Positions 1-8,810 of a DNA stretch of 29,077 nt are shown here, in pieces. Origin of the DNA: an uncultured Bacteroidales bacterium (lineage in GTDB: Bacteria > Bacteroidota > Bacteroidia > Bacteroidales > P3); the NCBI GenBank assembly GCA_937915785.1, contig CALGGY010000033.1, positions 1-29,077 of the forward strand. Reading direction: 5' to 3'. How positions within the stretch are numbered: position 1 is the stretch's first letter; each line of letters begins with the position of its first letter. Under the pieces are notes generated by a model. It was given only the letters and a program-made list of their open reading frames with translations. It was not told the origin of the DNA and made no database searches. The translations under genes were made by a program, and so were the position numbers.

Positions 1-76
1 ACTCCCATTTTATTTTATCAACTATATTTTAGAAAAAACGTTTTGGACACTATTGATTTTTTTGTGTTCTTTTTTC

Positions 77-107
77 TTGCAAAAGCCGAAAAAAAAATGT
101 ATTTTTG
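77..107 (+). promoter_or_regulatory. Bacteroidetes-type promoter of eno
   Basis: A TTG at 77-79 is followed after 20 bases by TATTTTTG at 100-107. This fits the Bacteroidetes housekeeping promoter pattern (-33 TTG/TTTG, -7 TAnnTTTG). It lies about 110 bases before the enolase start codon. The rest of 1-218 is AT-rich and holds no recognisable gene. Confidence 0.65.
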
Positions 108-218
108 CAGGTTATTATTTTGATACGCAAAGCATGTGCTATTGAAAGGTAACGCACTGAAAATTAGGTGTTAATATTTATTCAACATATATATAATAAT
201 CTTAAAAAACAAACTAAA

Positions 219-1508
219 ATGTCACAAATTATTGGAATTAAAGGACGTCAGATTCTGGATTCGCGAGGCAATCCTACGGTAGAAGTGGAAGTGTACACCG
301 ACCAAGGTGGTTTTGGACGCGCCGCCGTGCCATCGGGTGCTTCAACAGGCTTTCACGAGGCTTGCGAATTGCGCGACGAAGATGGAAAAGTTTATATGGG
401 AAAAGGAGTGCTGAACGCAGTGCAGAACGTGAACAACGTTCTTAATGAGGAGCTTAGGGGAATGTATGTTCAGGATCAGCGTAGCATAGACAAGCGTATG
501 ATTGAGATTGACGGGACTCCCAACAAAAAGAAACTGGGTGCAAATGCAATACTTGGCGTATCGTTGGCTTGTGCCAAAGCGGCCGCTATGGAAACCGGTC
601 AGGACCTGTACCGCTACATTGGTGGCTCTGGTGCATATACCCTGCCCATACCCATGATGAATATCCTCAACGGAGGAGCTCACGCCGATAATCCGATTGA
701 CTTTCAGGAGTTTATGATAATGCCTGTTGGTGCACCCTCATTCTCCGAAGCTTTGCGCATGGGTGCCGAAGTGTTTCACAATCTCCGCAGTGTGCTGAAA
801 GCCAGGAACATGTCGACCAATGTTGGAGACGAGGGCGGATTTGCTCCAAACCTCGGTTCTAACGAAGAGGCCATTGAGGTGATACTACAGGCTATCGAAA
901 AAGCCGGATACAAACCCGGCGATGACGTTTGCATAGCCCTCGACCCAGCTTCGTCGGAATACTTCATACCCGATGAAAATATGTACTGCCTGAAATGGTC
1001 CACCAAGGAGAAACTTACTCCTGCCCAAATGGTTGATTTTTGGAAAGATTGGGTGAACCGTTACCCGATTATCAGCATCGAGGATGGAATGGCAGAGGAC
1101 GACTGGGACGGATGGAAACTGCTTACAGACACTATCGGCGACCGCTGCCAGCTGGTGGGCGACGACCTCTTTGTTACCAACGTGCTCCGCTTGCAGGAAG
1201 GTATCGACAGACAGGTGGCCAACTCCATTCTTATCAAGGTGAACCAGATTGGCACCCTCACCGAAACCATCGATGCAATAAACCTTGCCTACCGCAACGG
1301 CTACACCGCCATTGCCAGCCACCGCTCCGGCGAAACCGAGGACACCACCATCGCCGACTTGGCCGTGGCTATGAACACCGGTCTGATAAAAACTGGCTCG
1401 GCAAGCCGTACCGACCGTATATGCAAGTACAACCAGCTGCTCCGTATCGAAGAACAGCTTGGCGACGACGCTTTCTATCCTGGTAAGACTTTCAAATACG
1501 CCAAATGA
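219..1508 (+). CDS. eno: Enolase (phosphopyruvate hydratase)
   Basis: Converts 2-phosphoglycerate to phosphoenolpyruvate in glycolysis; cytosolic and Mg-dependent. The start is set at the ATG of MSQIIGIKGRQILDSRGNPT, the conserved enolase N-terminus. The frame stays open 17 codons further upstream, but that stretch is not enolase-like. The resulting 429 residues match the usual ~430. Visible motifs are PSGASTG (mobile loop, ~40), GGAHADNP (~157), GDEGGFAP (catalytic Glu, ~205), LIKVNQIGT (catalytic Lys, ~340), SHRSGETED (~367) and the Mg ligands in ALDPASSEYF, SIEDGMAEDD and LVGDDL. The signature GSLSRTDR reads GSASRTDR here. The gene is monocistronic, with a promoter upstream and a hairpin terminator downstream. 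gpmA, the preceding glycolytic step, lies about 20 kb away. Confidence 0.98.
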   Translation: MSQIIGIKGRQILDSRGNPTVEVEVYTDQGGFGRAAVPSGASTGFHEACELRDEDGKVYMGKGVLNAVQNVNNVLNEELRGMYVQDQRSIDKRMIEIDGTPNKKKLGANAILGVSLACAKAAAMETGQDLYRYIGGSGAYTLPIPMMNILNGGAHADNPIDFQEFMIMPVGAPSFSEALRMGAEVFHNLRSVLKARNMSTNVGDEGGFAPNLGSNEEAIEVILQAIEKAGYKPGDDVCIALDPASSEYFIPDENMYCLKWSTKEKLTPAQMVDFWKDWVNRYPIISIEDGMAEDDWDGWKLLTDTIGDRCQLVGDDLFVTNVLRLQEGIDRQVANSILIKVNQIGTLTETIDAINLAYRNGYTAIASHRSGETEDTTIADLAVAMNTGLIKTGSASRTDRICKYNQLLRIEEQLGDDAFYPGKTFKYAK

Positions 1509-1532
1509 TTTTTTTCTTTTTATAACGTTTGT

Positions 1533-1563
1533 GGGGATTTCCAATCGGATTTCCCCTTTTTTA
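1533..1563 (+). terminator. Intrinsic terminator after eno
   Basis: GGGGATTTCC and GGATTTCCCC form an interrupted stem with two T-T mismatches around an AATC loop. Six T residues follow. It lies 25 bases after the enolase stop codon. Confidence 0.65.
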
Positions 1564-1608
1564 TACTAAAAAATGCCATATTTCGTTTTAATTAAAACGT
1601 CTATGTTT

Positions 1609-2508
1609 ATGAAATTGCATCTCCTTGCTCCAATCGTTCTCCTGTTGCCTGCGTTGGTTCTGGCGCAGTTTGAAACAAACGGGAAATTTAAGGTTAAATC
1701 CATCGAATGGCAGAGTGTTGTGGCTAACGACACTTTGACCGGCAGTGCTGAGTTTTCTGCCGAAGGCCAGATGTTGCGATACGTTTCGGAAAAACGTATT
1801 AAGCTGTTTTCTTATGACAGTTTGCAAAATTTATCCCGCACTATAACATCTTTTGCCGACAGCAAGTCCGACACCGTATTTTACAGTTACGAATTTGACG
1901 GCAAACGTCCGGCCAAACGTGTGCAAGAGAGCTCGGTGAATGGTAAGAAAATTGTGGATGTGATTGAATATGTGTATGATACATTGGAAAATAGGGTGCT
2001 GGGGCTTTACTATTTGGATGGAAAACTGCAAAAGAAAACCATAACTACGTACGACAACGCCCAATTGGTTGTGAAAAAAGTTTTTTATCGTACAGCCAAT
2101 TCTCGAGGAGTTGTCGGTGCTGCCACTACGTGCGACCCAATGGTTGTTGTGCAAAGCGTTTTTTATGTGTATGGCAATGAGTTGCAGCTGCTTCAAACAA
2201 TTGTGTACGACTACGATGAGGAGGGCTTGGCAAGCAGGACGGTCAATAATTTTGATAAAAATGGAATGCTCACAAAATCAATAGTTTACGACCCCGACGA
2301 CTACCTTTCATCCGAGGTGCAATTGAAATATGATAAAAAGGGCAGTGTGGTGCAGAAAAAAATAAAATACTATGCCGATGACGCTGTAGGTCAATTTGTT
2401 GAGAAGTATATCTATGGATACGATGACAAAGGCAACTGGACCACACGAACCACCATTGCGGATGATGTGCCCCCTGCAACCACTCACCGTAAAGTGCTGT
2501 ACTACTGA
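1609..2508 (+). CDS. Secreted protein with YD/RHS-like beta-hairpin repeats, function unknown
   Basis: I do not recognise a named family. The protein starts with a clear signal peptide, MKLHLLAPIVLLLPALVLA followed by Q, so it is exported. The remaining ~280 residues are a series of short strands with recurring Tyr-Asp turns (YDYDEEG, NFDKNG, VYDPDDY, KYDKKG, GYDDKGN), spaced about 20-25 residues apart. This is the pattern of YD/RHS-type or MORN-like beta-repeat proteins that are common and uncharacterised in Bacteroidetes. The start at 1609 is preferred because the signal peptide begins there; ATGs at 1573 and 1603 are in frame. The gene follows the enolase terminator. No clear promoter motif is visible in the short gap. 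Confidence 0.7.
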   Translation: MKLHLLAPIVLLLPALVLAQFETNGKFKVKSIEWQSVVANDTLTGSAEFSAEGQMLRYVSEKRIKLFSYDSLQNLSRTITSFADSKSDTVFYSYEFDGKRPAKRVQESSVNGKKIVDVIEYVYDTLENRVLGLYYLDGKLQKKTITTYDNAQLVVKKVFYRTANSRGVVGAATTCDPMVVVQSVFYVYGNELQLLQTIVYDYDEEGLASRTVNNFDKNGMLTKSIVYDPDDYLSSEVQLKYDKKGSVVQKKIKYYADDAVGQFVEKYIYGYDDKGNWTTRTTIADDVPPATTHRKVLYY

Positions 2509-2597
2509 GCTTTCTCAAAGGTGTGTAATATTTCAAAATGCAATAAAATTTGTGATTTTGGCGTTTCCGTGATTTTGAAACAAAATATTTCCGAAGT

Positions 2598-3338
2598 ATG
2601 GGCAAAGGTTTGATAACTAAAGTTTTATTGATAGTGACGGTATCGGTTTGCAGTGGGGTTTTAGCCCAAACGTCCGCCGATTCGGCCGCCATTGTGATAA
2701 ACCGGTATCTGAAAAATCTCGGGCACGACGCTCTCAACTGGCAAACGGTTGACATGACGTCTGTTATAACCTTCAACAAAGCCCCCGATACCTTGCTGGT
2801 GGAACGCCGTTTTGCCTTTCCGGAATACTCGTACGTAAGGGTGTCGCAGCATGGCAAAACCCTGTTCGGACTTTATAGCGACGGCAACGAATATCTCCGA
2901 TACGACACCACGCGTCATTCGTGGGACGTAACCTCGGAGAACGAATACTTGCGACAGCTTTCGGGCTACGACCCACGTGGGCCTCTGTGGAACTGGGAGA
3001 ACATGAGCATCGAGGCGCAATACCGCGGCGTAAGCCTTTTGGAGGGTAACCGTGTGTGTCGTGTGGCGGTGCGCGACCCGCTCAGAGGCTTGCGCGAATA
3101 CCTGTTTGAACTGCCAAGCGGCAACCTTTTCCTCACCGTGGAGCAACAGCCCGCCGACCCGCTGGCGCCACACGTGGACTGGCGCGCCATTCACGAGTAC
3201 ACACCTGTGGGCGATTTTCTGTTTCCAACGCTCGAAAGCTACCAGTCGCAAGGTGCAATTACCATCATAGCCACACGTGTGGAACTGATGCCTTTCAAAA
3301 AATCCGATTTCAAACGTCCCCCTACCATACATGAATAA
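2598..3338 (+). CDS. Secreted LolA/LppX-like protein, function unknown
   Basis: A 246-residue protein with an N-terminal signal peptide (residues 1-23, ending GVLAQ). The mature start, SADSAAIVINRYLKNLGH, resembles the first helix of the LolA/LppX/YfbK-like superfamily, in which secreted Bacteroidetes proteins open with a motif such as 'A..I..KYL.A.GG'. After it come alternating strands (TLFGLYSDGNEYLRYD, CRVAVRDPLRGLREYLFEL) consistent with a half-barrel that holds a lipid or sugar. A role in periplasmic binding is inference from fold-like pattern only. Its last 8 bases overlap the tadA start, so the two are probably translated together. Confidence 0.65.
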   Translation: MGKGLITKVLLIVTVSVCSGVLAQTSADSAAIVINRYLKNLGHDALNWQTVDMTSVITFNKAPDTLLVERRFAFPEYSYVRVSQHGKTLFGLYSDGNEYLRYDTTRHSWDVTSENEYLRQLSGYDPRGPLWNWENMSIEAQYRGVSLLEGNRVCRVAVRDPLRGLREYLFELPSGNLFLTVEQQPADPLAPHVDWRAIHEYTPVGDFLFPTLESYQSQGAITIIATRVELMPFKKSDFKRPPTIHE

Positions 3339-3768
3339 TATTGATGAATTTTACATGACTCAGGCCCTGAAAGAGGCGCAATACGCTTTCGACGAGGACG
3401 AAATTCCCGTTGGAGCCGTAATTGTGGCCAACGACCGCATATTGGCCCGCGCACACAACAGCACCGAACGGCTTACCGATGTAACAGCCCATGCCGAAAT
3501 GATAGCCATAACCTCGGCCGCCAACGCCATAGGCGGCAAATACCTTACCGAATGCACCCTTTACGTAACCCTCGAACCCTGCGTTATGTGCGCCGGAGCC
3601 CTGGCATGGGCGCAGATAGGCAGGATAGTTTTCGGCGCCTCCGACCCAAAACGAGGATTCTCCTCCGTTGAAGCCAACATTTTGCACCCAAAAACCGAAG
3701 TGGTGGCAGGAATAATGAAAGAAGACTGTGAACAGCTATTGAAAAAGTTTTTCCAAAAAAAAAGATAA
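3331..3768 (+). CDS. tadA: tRNA-specific adenosine deaminase (TadA-type nucleoside deaminase)
   Basis: Deaminates adenosine 34 to inosine in the tRNA anticodon wobble position; a zinc-dependent cytidine deaminase-fold enzyme in the cytosol. The 145-residue length is normal. The zinc and proton-shuttle residues are visible: H54-A-E56 in TAHAEMIAI, and C84/C87 in PCVMCAGA. FGASDPKRG near residue 108 is typical of TadA and of related Bacteroidetes nucleoside (guanine) deaminases, so the substrate is likely but not certain. The start ATG lies within the end of the upstream secreted-protein gene, an 8-base overlap that suggests coupling. Confidence 0.85.
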   Translation: MNNIDEFYMTQALKEAQYAFDEDEIPVGAVIVANDRILARAHNSTERLTDVTAHAEMIAITSAANAIGGKYLTECTLYVTLEPCVMCAGALAWAQIGRIVFGASDPKRGFSSVEANILHPKTEVVAGIMKEDCEQLLKKFFQKKR

Positions 3769-3827
3769 CTCAAAAAAAACACCGCTAAAACACACAAAAA
3801 AATTCCCCTTAATCCAACTTTTTTTCG

Positions 3828-3835
3828 TATCTTTG
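3828..3835 (+). promoter_or_regulatory. -7 element upstream of the nucleotidyltransferase cluster
   Basis: TATCTTTG matches the Bacteroidetes -7 consensus TAnnTTTG and lies 55 bases before the next start codon. No convincing -33 element is present at the expected distance. Confidence 0.5.
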
Positions 3836-3890
3836 CAAAACTATAAAAAAACTCTAACGTCTGATTATAAGCAATATACATTTAAATAGT

Positions 3891-4781
3891 ATGAAACCCA
3901 CCTTATTAGTTCTTGCCGCTGGCATGGGCAGCCGCTACGGCGGACTTAAACAGCTCGACAATGTAGGTCCCAGCGGCGAAACCATTATGGACTACTCCAT
4001 ACGCGACGCCATACGTGCCGGATTCGGCAAAGTGGTGTTCGTTATCCGCCACAGTTTCGATAACGAGTTCCGCCAGATTTTCACTCCCGAGCGCTTTGGC
4101 AACCAGATACAGATGGAATATGTGTTCCAAGAGCTGGACAAGCTGCCCGAAGGCTTCACCGTTCCCGAGGGACGCGAAAAACCATGGGGTACCAACCACG
4201 CCATACTAATGGCAAAAGATGCCATTCATGAGCCCTTTGCCATCATCAATGCCGACGATTTCTACGGACGGGACGCTTTCAGAGTGATAGGCGACCACCT
4301 GCGCTCATTAGGTAATACGCAAGGCCGCTACTGCATGGTGGGCTACCGCCTCGAAAACACACTTTCGGAAAACGGATCCGTGTCGCGCGGCGTGTGCAAC
4401 ATAGGTCCCGACGACAATCTTGTTTCGATGACCGAACGCACCGCCATCTCACGCACCGCCAACGGCATTGAATACAAGGACAGCGACGGCACCGTGCACC
4501 CTCTGCCAGCCGATGCCATAGTGTCGATGAACCTGTTCGGTTTCACCCCCGACTATTTCGAGAAATCGGAACGCCTGTTTGTGGACTTCCTCAAGACTTC
4601 AGGCCACGAGCTGAAATCGGAATACTACATACCCTTTGCAGTGAACACATTTATAAACAACGGCAGCGCCACCATGCATGTGCTCACCACCACCGCACAG
4701 TGGTTTGGCGTTACCTACAAAGAAGACCGCCCCATGGTGGTGCAAAGGCTGAAAGAACTTCACCAACAAGGCATTTACTAA
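3891..4781 (+). CDS. Sugar-phosphate nucleotidyltransferase family protein
   Basis: A 296-residue protein with the nucleotidyltransferase (GT-A-like) fold. The NTP-binding signature is LAAGMGSRYGGLKQ at residues 8-21, and the metal-binding Asp pair is in AIINADDFYG near residue 120. This family joins a nucleotide to a sugar 1-phosphate. KPWGTNHAIL (~103) is a conserved loop of this Bacteroidetes/Firmicutes subgroup. The exact sugar cannot be read from the sequence. A MurU-like role (UDP-MurNAc recycling) is possible, but the kinase that would normally accompany it is not next door. It is followed after one base by pth, so the two are probably cotranscribed. Confidence 0.8.
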   Translation: MKPTLLVLAAGMGSRYGGLKQLDNVGPSGETIMDYSIRDAIRAGFGKVVFVIRHSFDNEFRQIFTPERFGNQIQMEYVFQELDKLPEGFTVPEGREKPWGTNHAILMAKDAIHEPFAIINADDFYGRDAFRVIGDHLRSLGNTQGRYCMVGYRLENTLSENGSVSRGVCNIGPDDNLVSMTERTAISRTANGIEYKDSDGTVHPLPADAIVSMNLFGFTPDYFEKSERLFVDFLKTSGHELKSEYYIPFAVNTFINNGSATMHVLTTTAQWFGVTYKEDRPMVVQRLKELHQQGIY

Positions 4782-4782
4782 G

Positions 4783-5418
4783 ATGAACTGGCTGAAAAGG
4801 CTTTTCTGCAAAAACAACCCCGCCGACAACACAGACTACTCCATGAAATACCTCATTGTGGGACTTGGCAACATCGGCAGCGAATACGAAGGCACCCGCC
4901 ACAACGCCGGCTTTATGGTGGCCGACCGTCTGGCCAAAACCCTCGAATGCAAATTCGAGCTGTCGCGCCACGCCTACCTCGCCGAAGCCAAATACAAAGG
5001 CCGCACTTTGGTGATAATAAAACCCACCACATACATGAACCTAAGCGGCAAAGCCGTAAAATATTGGTTGACAACCGGAAAAATACCCATCGAGAACCTG
5101 CTCGTGGTGGTGGACGACATAGCCCTGCCCGTTGGCACACTGCGACTTAAGGCAAAAGGCAGCGCCGGCGGACACAACGGCCTCATCGACATAGAACAGT
5201 GCCTCGGCACACAGGATTATGCACGTCTCCGCGTGGGCATTGGCGACAATTTCTCCAAAGGCAGGCAGATAGACTATGTGCTCGGACAATTCCCACCCGA
5301 CGACATTGCCACCATAGAACAGAAAACCGACACCGCCTGCGAGATAGCTAAATCCTTTGCCACCATAGGCATAGAACGCACCATGAATTTCTTCAACAAA
5401 AAAAAAATAACCCGATGA
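4783..5418 (+). CDS. pth: Peptidyl-tRNA hydrolase
   Basis: Cleaves peptidyl-tRNAs released by stalled ribosomes, recycling tRNA; cytosolic. The domain starts at MKYLIVGLGNIGSEYEGTRHNAGF, with the substrate-binding Asn in GLGN and the catalytic His in TRHN. VVVDDIALPVGTLRLKAKGSAGGHNG holds the catalytic Asp and the conserved GGHNG. The annotated start adds 20 residues (MNWLKRLFCKNN...), an amphipathic basic extension. The ATG at 4843 would give the minimal 191-residue enzyme and is a real alternative. The start at 4783 lies one base after the upstream stop. The end overlaps coaX by ATGA (5415-5418), so these genes form one operon. Confidence 0.95.
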   Translation: MNWLKRLFCKNNPADNTDYSMKYLIVGLGNIGSEYEGTRHNAGFMVADRLAKTLECKFELSRHAYLAEAKYKGRTLVIIKPTTYMNLSGKAVKYWLTTGKIPIENLLVVVDDIALPVGTLRLKAKGSAGGHNGLIDIEQCLGTQDYARLRVGIGDNFSKGRQIDYVLGQFPPDDIATIEQKTDTACEIAKSFATIGIERTMNFFNKKKITR

Positions 5419-6152
5419 ACCTGACGATAGACACCGGCAACACACGCACCAAATATGCGGTATTCGATGCAGACACTATCGTAGCAACGGGAATTTTTGA
5501 AAATTCCGGCCAATACGCCTCTCTTTTTGGACAATACCCAATAACGGCAGTCATATCGTCATCGGTGGGGCAGGACATTGATTGGCAGCGCATAACGCCC
5601 CCAACAGTTCGTTTCTGCACACTAAACCACAAACAGCCACTCCCAATCGTAATAAACTACAGCACCCCCGAAACCCTTGGTCCCGACCGTATTGCGGCAT
5701 GTGCAGGAGCGGCACACCTGTTCCCCACCCAGCCCTGCCTTGTGATAGACGCCGGCACCTGCATAACCTTGGACACAGTATCCGACAACATTTTCAACGG
5801 CATTGCAATAATGCCTGGCCTGACAATGAAATTTGAGGCACTGCATACTTTTACAAAAAAATTGCCGTTATTGCACTTGTCGGACATCAGCACACAAGCC
5901 GGCACCGACATCGGAAGCACTGCCAAGTCGATTGTTACCGGTGTTTTCGACGCCACCGCGATGGAGCTTTCCGGCTTCTGTCACTCGCTCAGCGCTAAGC
6001 ACAATGGCCTGAAAGTGGTGATTACCGGCGGCGACGGCCAATTGTTTGGGCAAAAACTGAAAAATGATAATATAGACCCGATCTTTGTCAAAGACCTGAC
6101 CTTGGTGGGATTAAACAAAATATTGGAATACAATGAAAAACAAAGCATATAG
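5415..6152 (+). CDS. coaX: Type III pantothenate kinase
   Basis: Phosphorylates pantothenate, the first step of coenzyme A synthesis; a cytosolic ASKHA-fold enzyme. The 245 residues show the phosphate-binding loop DTGNTRTKYAVF at the N-terminus, TLGPDRIAACAGA (catalytic Asp region, ~92) and VIDAGTCITLD (~115), followed by the type III signature GIAIMPGLTMKFEALHTFT and VITGGDG near the C-terminus. The start overlaps the pth stop by 4 bases. The end overlaps the next gene by 20 bases. coaX next to an outer-membrane barrel gene and lptC is a familiar Bacteroidetes arrangement. Confidence 0.95.
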   Translation: MNLTIDTGNTRTKYAVFDADTIVATGIFENSGQYASLFGQYPITAVISSSVGQDIDWQRITPPTVRFCTLNHKQPLPIVINYSTPETLGPDRIAACAGAAHLFPTQPCLVIDAGTCITLDTVSDNIFNGIAIMPGLTMKFEALHTFTKKLPLLHLSDISTQAGTDIGSTAKSIVTGVFDATAMELSGFCHSLSAKHNGLKVVITGGDGQLFGQKLKNDNIDPIFVKDLTLVGLNKILEYNEKQSI

Positions 6153-7431
6153 CACGTTGTTCATGGCAATGGCGATGGCTTTTTGCCTTGGTGTAAAAGC
6201 TCAAAACGGCCTCAACTCGCCCTACTCGCAGTTTGGCATTGGCGAGATTAAAACGCCATACACCAGCCCATTTACCAATGCCATGGGCGGACTTTCGTAC
6301 ACTGTGCGAAACAACTTTATGATAAACAGCAACAACCCGGCGTCGTACTCCGCTATCGACACCCAATCGTTTGTGTTCGATTTTGGCTTGGTATTTGATT
6401 TTCAGTTTCTTTCGGATAACCACCAGACCTACCGCGATGCCAACGGCAACCTGTCGCACTTGGTCATAGGATTTCCTATCACCCGCTGGTGGAAAACCAC
6501 AATAGGCGTTCTGCCGTGGTCTGACCTCAACTACAAAACCACCATTGTGGCCCCCGACAGCACCCTTGGCAACACCACCACGGTGTTCGACGGCAACGGT
6601 GGCATCAACAAAATATTTTGGGGACACGCTTTTAATATAACTCCCACATTGTCCGCCGGTTTCAACGCCAATTTCCTGTTCGGGAACATCAACCGGGCCA
6701 TCACCTACAGTTTCGACTCCACCTACGCCATGAGTTCGCGCAAGCAGAAAGAAACTGTGGTGCGCAACTTTTCGTTCGATATGGGCATACAGTATCTGCT
6801 GCCCCTTGCCAGCGGCAACAGCCTGAGTTTCGGACTTACCTACTCGTTGCCGCTGAAACTCAATGTGGACGACAAAGCCACCATATACACTTTCTCCACC
6901 AAAGGCGTTACCGAATACGTGGCCGACACGGTGTTCCCCACCGAAAGCTACGAGAGCACTCTCGAACTGCCCTCGGTAGTGGGACTTGGCGTGGCTTTCA
7001 ACAAGGCCGACAAATGGATGGTGGGACTGGACCTCGCCTACTCGCAGTGGAGCGGAGCCAAATACACCGAAAACACCACAAAAAACATTTTCGGCGACTG
7101 GAACGGCATTGAATACGAAAACAACTGCCGCATGGCCCTCGGCCTCGAACGCAAGAGCGACCGCAGCGGAAGCAAATACTACCAGCGCATGTCGTATCGT
7201 GCCGGACTGCACTACGAAAGCGGCAAGGCCGTGATACTCGGCAACCGCCTCAACGATTTCGGCATCCACGCCGGAGTGTCGTTCCCCGTTAGGAAAATGA
7301 AATCGTTTGTGCATTTCAGCATACAGTACGGCAGCTACGGCACCACCGACCAAGTGCGCAAACAGTATCTGCAGTTAGGACTGTCGCTCTCTACCAGCGA
7401 TACGTGGTTCAAAAAACGTAAGTATGAATAA
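6133..7431 (+). CDS. Outer-membrane beta-barrel protein (FadL/OMPP1-like)
   Basis: A 432-residue exported protein: the signal peptide MKNKAYSTLFMAMAMAFCLGVKA is followed by QNGLNSPYSQFGIGEI. This opening, with 'SPYSRFGIGD'-like wording and 'AMGG.S', is typical of Bacteroidetes FadL/OMPP1-type barrels. The body consists of alternating amphipathic strands rich in Tyr, Phe, Gly and Asn (FVFDFGLVFDFQFL, LSFGLTYSLPLKLN, WMVGLDLAYSQWSG) and ends with strands such as FVHFSIQYGSYG. A role in passage of hydrophobic substrates is known for FadL but is only inferred here. The start lies within coaX, 20 bases before its stop. Confidence 0.8.
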   Translation: MKNKAYSTLFMAMAMAFCLGVKAQNGLNSPYSQFGIGEIKTPYTSPFTNAMGGLSYTVRNNFMINSNNPASYSAIDTQSFVFDFGLVFDFQFLSDNHQTYRDANGNLSHLVIGFPITRWWKTTIGVLPWSDLNYKTTIVAPDSTLGNTTTVFDGNGGINKIFWGHAFNITPTLSAGFNANFLFGNINRAITYSFDSTYAMSSRKQKETVVRNFSFDMGIQYLLPLASGNSLSFGLTYSLPLKLNVDDKATIYTFSTKGVTEYVADTVFPTESYESTLELPSVVGLGVAFNKADKWMVGLDLAYSQWSGAKYTENTTKNIFGDWNGIEYENNCRMALGLERKSDRSGSKYYQRMSYRAGLHYESGKAVILGNRLNDFGIHAGVSFPVRKMKSFVHFSIQYGSYGTTDQVRKQYLQLGLSLSTSDTWFKKRKYE

Positions 7432-7478
7432 AAACAAGTTACTAAAAAAATAAAATAACATCAAAATAGTAAGTAAAA

Positions 7479-8804
7479 ATGAAAAAGTTATCATTCATAG
7501 GACTGGCACTTGTAGCAGCGCTGATACCCATCAACACCAGCGCTCAGAAATACGGCAACACCCCAGAAGATAGCATGAAGTGCATACAAAACCTTTCTAT
7601 CTATGGCGATTTCTATAAGGAGAAAGATTACCAAAACGCCTACCAGCCGTGGAAAGAGGTTATCCAAACCTGTCCGCGAAGCAGCGAAAACGCCTATATC
7701 CGTGGAGCCACAATGCTGAAAAACCTCATCATAAAACCCGACCAGACACCACAGCACCGCGACTCGCTGATGGAAGAGCTGTTCGGACTTTACGACCTGC
7801 GTATCAAATATTTTGGCGACGAAGGAACAAACAAAGCCCGTAAAGCTTCCGACATTGAAACTTTCAAGGGCAAAAAGGCCGTTGAGACCTACTATCCGCT
7901 CTATGCCGAAGCCGTGGCAGTGGGGCAGGAGGGTCTGTCGCCCAACCACATACTCAAATATTTCGAAGCTACAGTAACTTATGTTACCGTGGCCCAAAAA
8001 GCCGATGTGGACCTGATTGTGGACAACTACAACACAGCTTCGACACTGCTCGAAAAACAGCTGGCCGACAATCCCGACGACGCTGAAAAAATCAAGCCCT
8101 GCATTGCCAACGTGGAAGCGCTTTTCGCTCCCTACGCTACTTGCGAGAAACTGGAAGAAATTTTCACCAAGAAATTTGAGGCAACCCCCGACGACACCAA
8201 CCTGCTGCGCAAAATTTGCAACCTGCTGGAATCGAAAAAATGCATGGACTCCAAACTCTTTTTCGACGCCACCCAGCAGCTGCACAAACTATCGCCAAGC
8301 CTCGAAACAGCCTACCTGATGGGCAACCTGTGCTATGCCAAAAAACAATACTCCGAAGCCGCCAAGTATTTCCAAGAGGCCGCTGAAGGACTCACCGACA
8401 ACGCTGCAAAATACAAAGCCTACATCCGTCTGGCCAACGCCTACTCTGCTGCCCACAGCTATGGCGCATCGCGCAGTGCCGCATACAAGGCCGCAAGCCT
8501 CGACCCCTCTTCCGGCGAGCCTTACCTGATTATTGCAGCCCTTTACGCACAGACGGCAGGCTCCTGCTGCGGCGACACCCCAGTGCTGAAACGTGTGGCC
8601 TACTGGGCTGCCGTGGATAAAGCTGTGAAAGCACGCAGCATCGACAACGACCCCGAAATTCAGGAACGCGCCAACAAGTTCATAGGCACTTATTCGGCCC
8701 ACTTCCCCAAAAAAGCCGACGCCTTTATGGAAAACATCATCGACGGACAGTCGTTCTACGTTGGCGGCTGGATAGGCGAAACAACAACCGTTAGAACACG
8801 ATAG
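7479..8804 (+). CDS. Periplasmic tetratricopeptide-repeat protein
   Basis: A 441-residue exported protein, with signal peptide MKKLSFIGLALVAALIPINTSA then QKYG. It is helical throughout, with TPR-like units. The clearest are ETAYLMGNLCYAKKQYSEAAKYFQEAAEGL (~275-305) and the following AAKYKAYIRLANAYSAAHSYGASRSAAYKAASLDP (~310-345). The C-terminus FYVGGWIGETTTVRTR is a conserved tail of this Bacteroidetes family. TPRs bind partner proteins; the partner is unknown. It sits between the barrel gene and lptC, and a cell-envelope role is inferred from that position. Confidence 0.8.
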   Translation: MKKLSFIGLALVAALIPINTSAQKYGNTPEDSMKCIQNLSIYGDFYKEKDYQNAYQPWKEVIQTCPRSSENAYIRGATMLKNLIIKPDQTPQHRDSLMEELFGLYDLRIKYFGDEGTNKARKASDIETFKGKKAVETYYPLYAEAVAVGQEGLSPNHILKYFEATVTYVTVAQKADVDLIVDNYNTASTLLEKQLADNPDDAEKIKPCIANVEALFAPYATCEKLEEIFTKKFEATPDDTNLLRKICNLLESKKCMDSKLFFDATQQLHKLSPSLETAYLMGNLCYAKKQYSEAAKYFQEAAEGLTDNAAKYKAYIRLANAYSAAHSYGASRSAAYKAASLDPSSGEPYLIIAALYAQTAGSCCGDTPVLKRVAYWAAVDKAVKARSIDNDPEIQERANKFIGTYSAHFPKKADAFMENIIDGQSFYVGGWIGETTTVRTR

Positions 8805-8810
8805 CAATAG

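Noticed and set aside
3891..4781. Naming the nucleotidyltransferase murU
   Set aside because: The NTP-binding motif is clear, but substrate-defining features and the partner kinase are not visible.
6088..7353. 421-residue reverse ORF opposite the outer-membrane barrel gene
   Set aside because: It is a shadow of the well-supported forward gene; it has no start context, signal or motif of its own.
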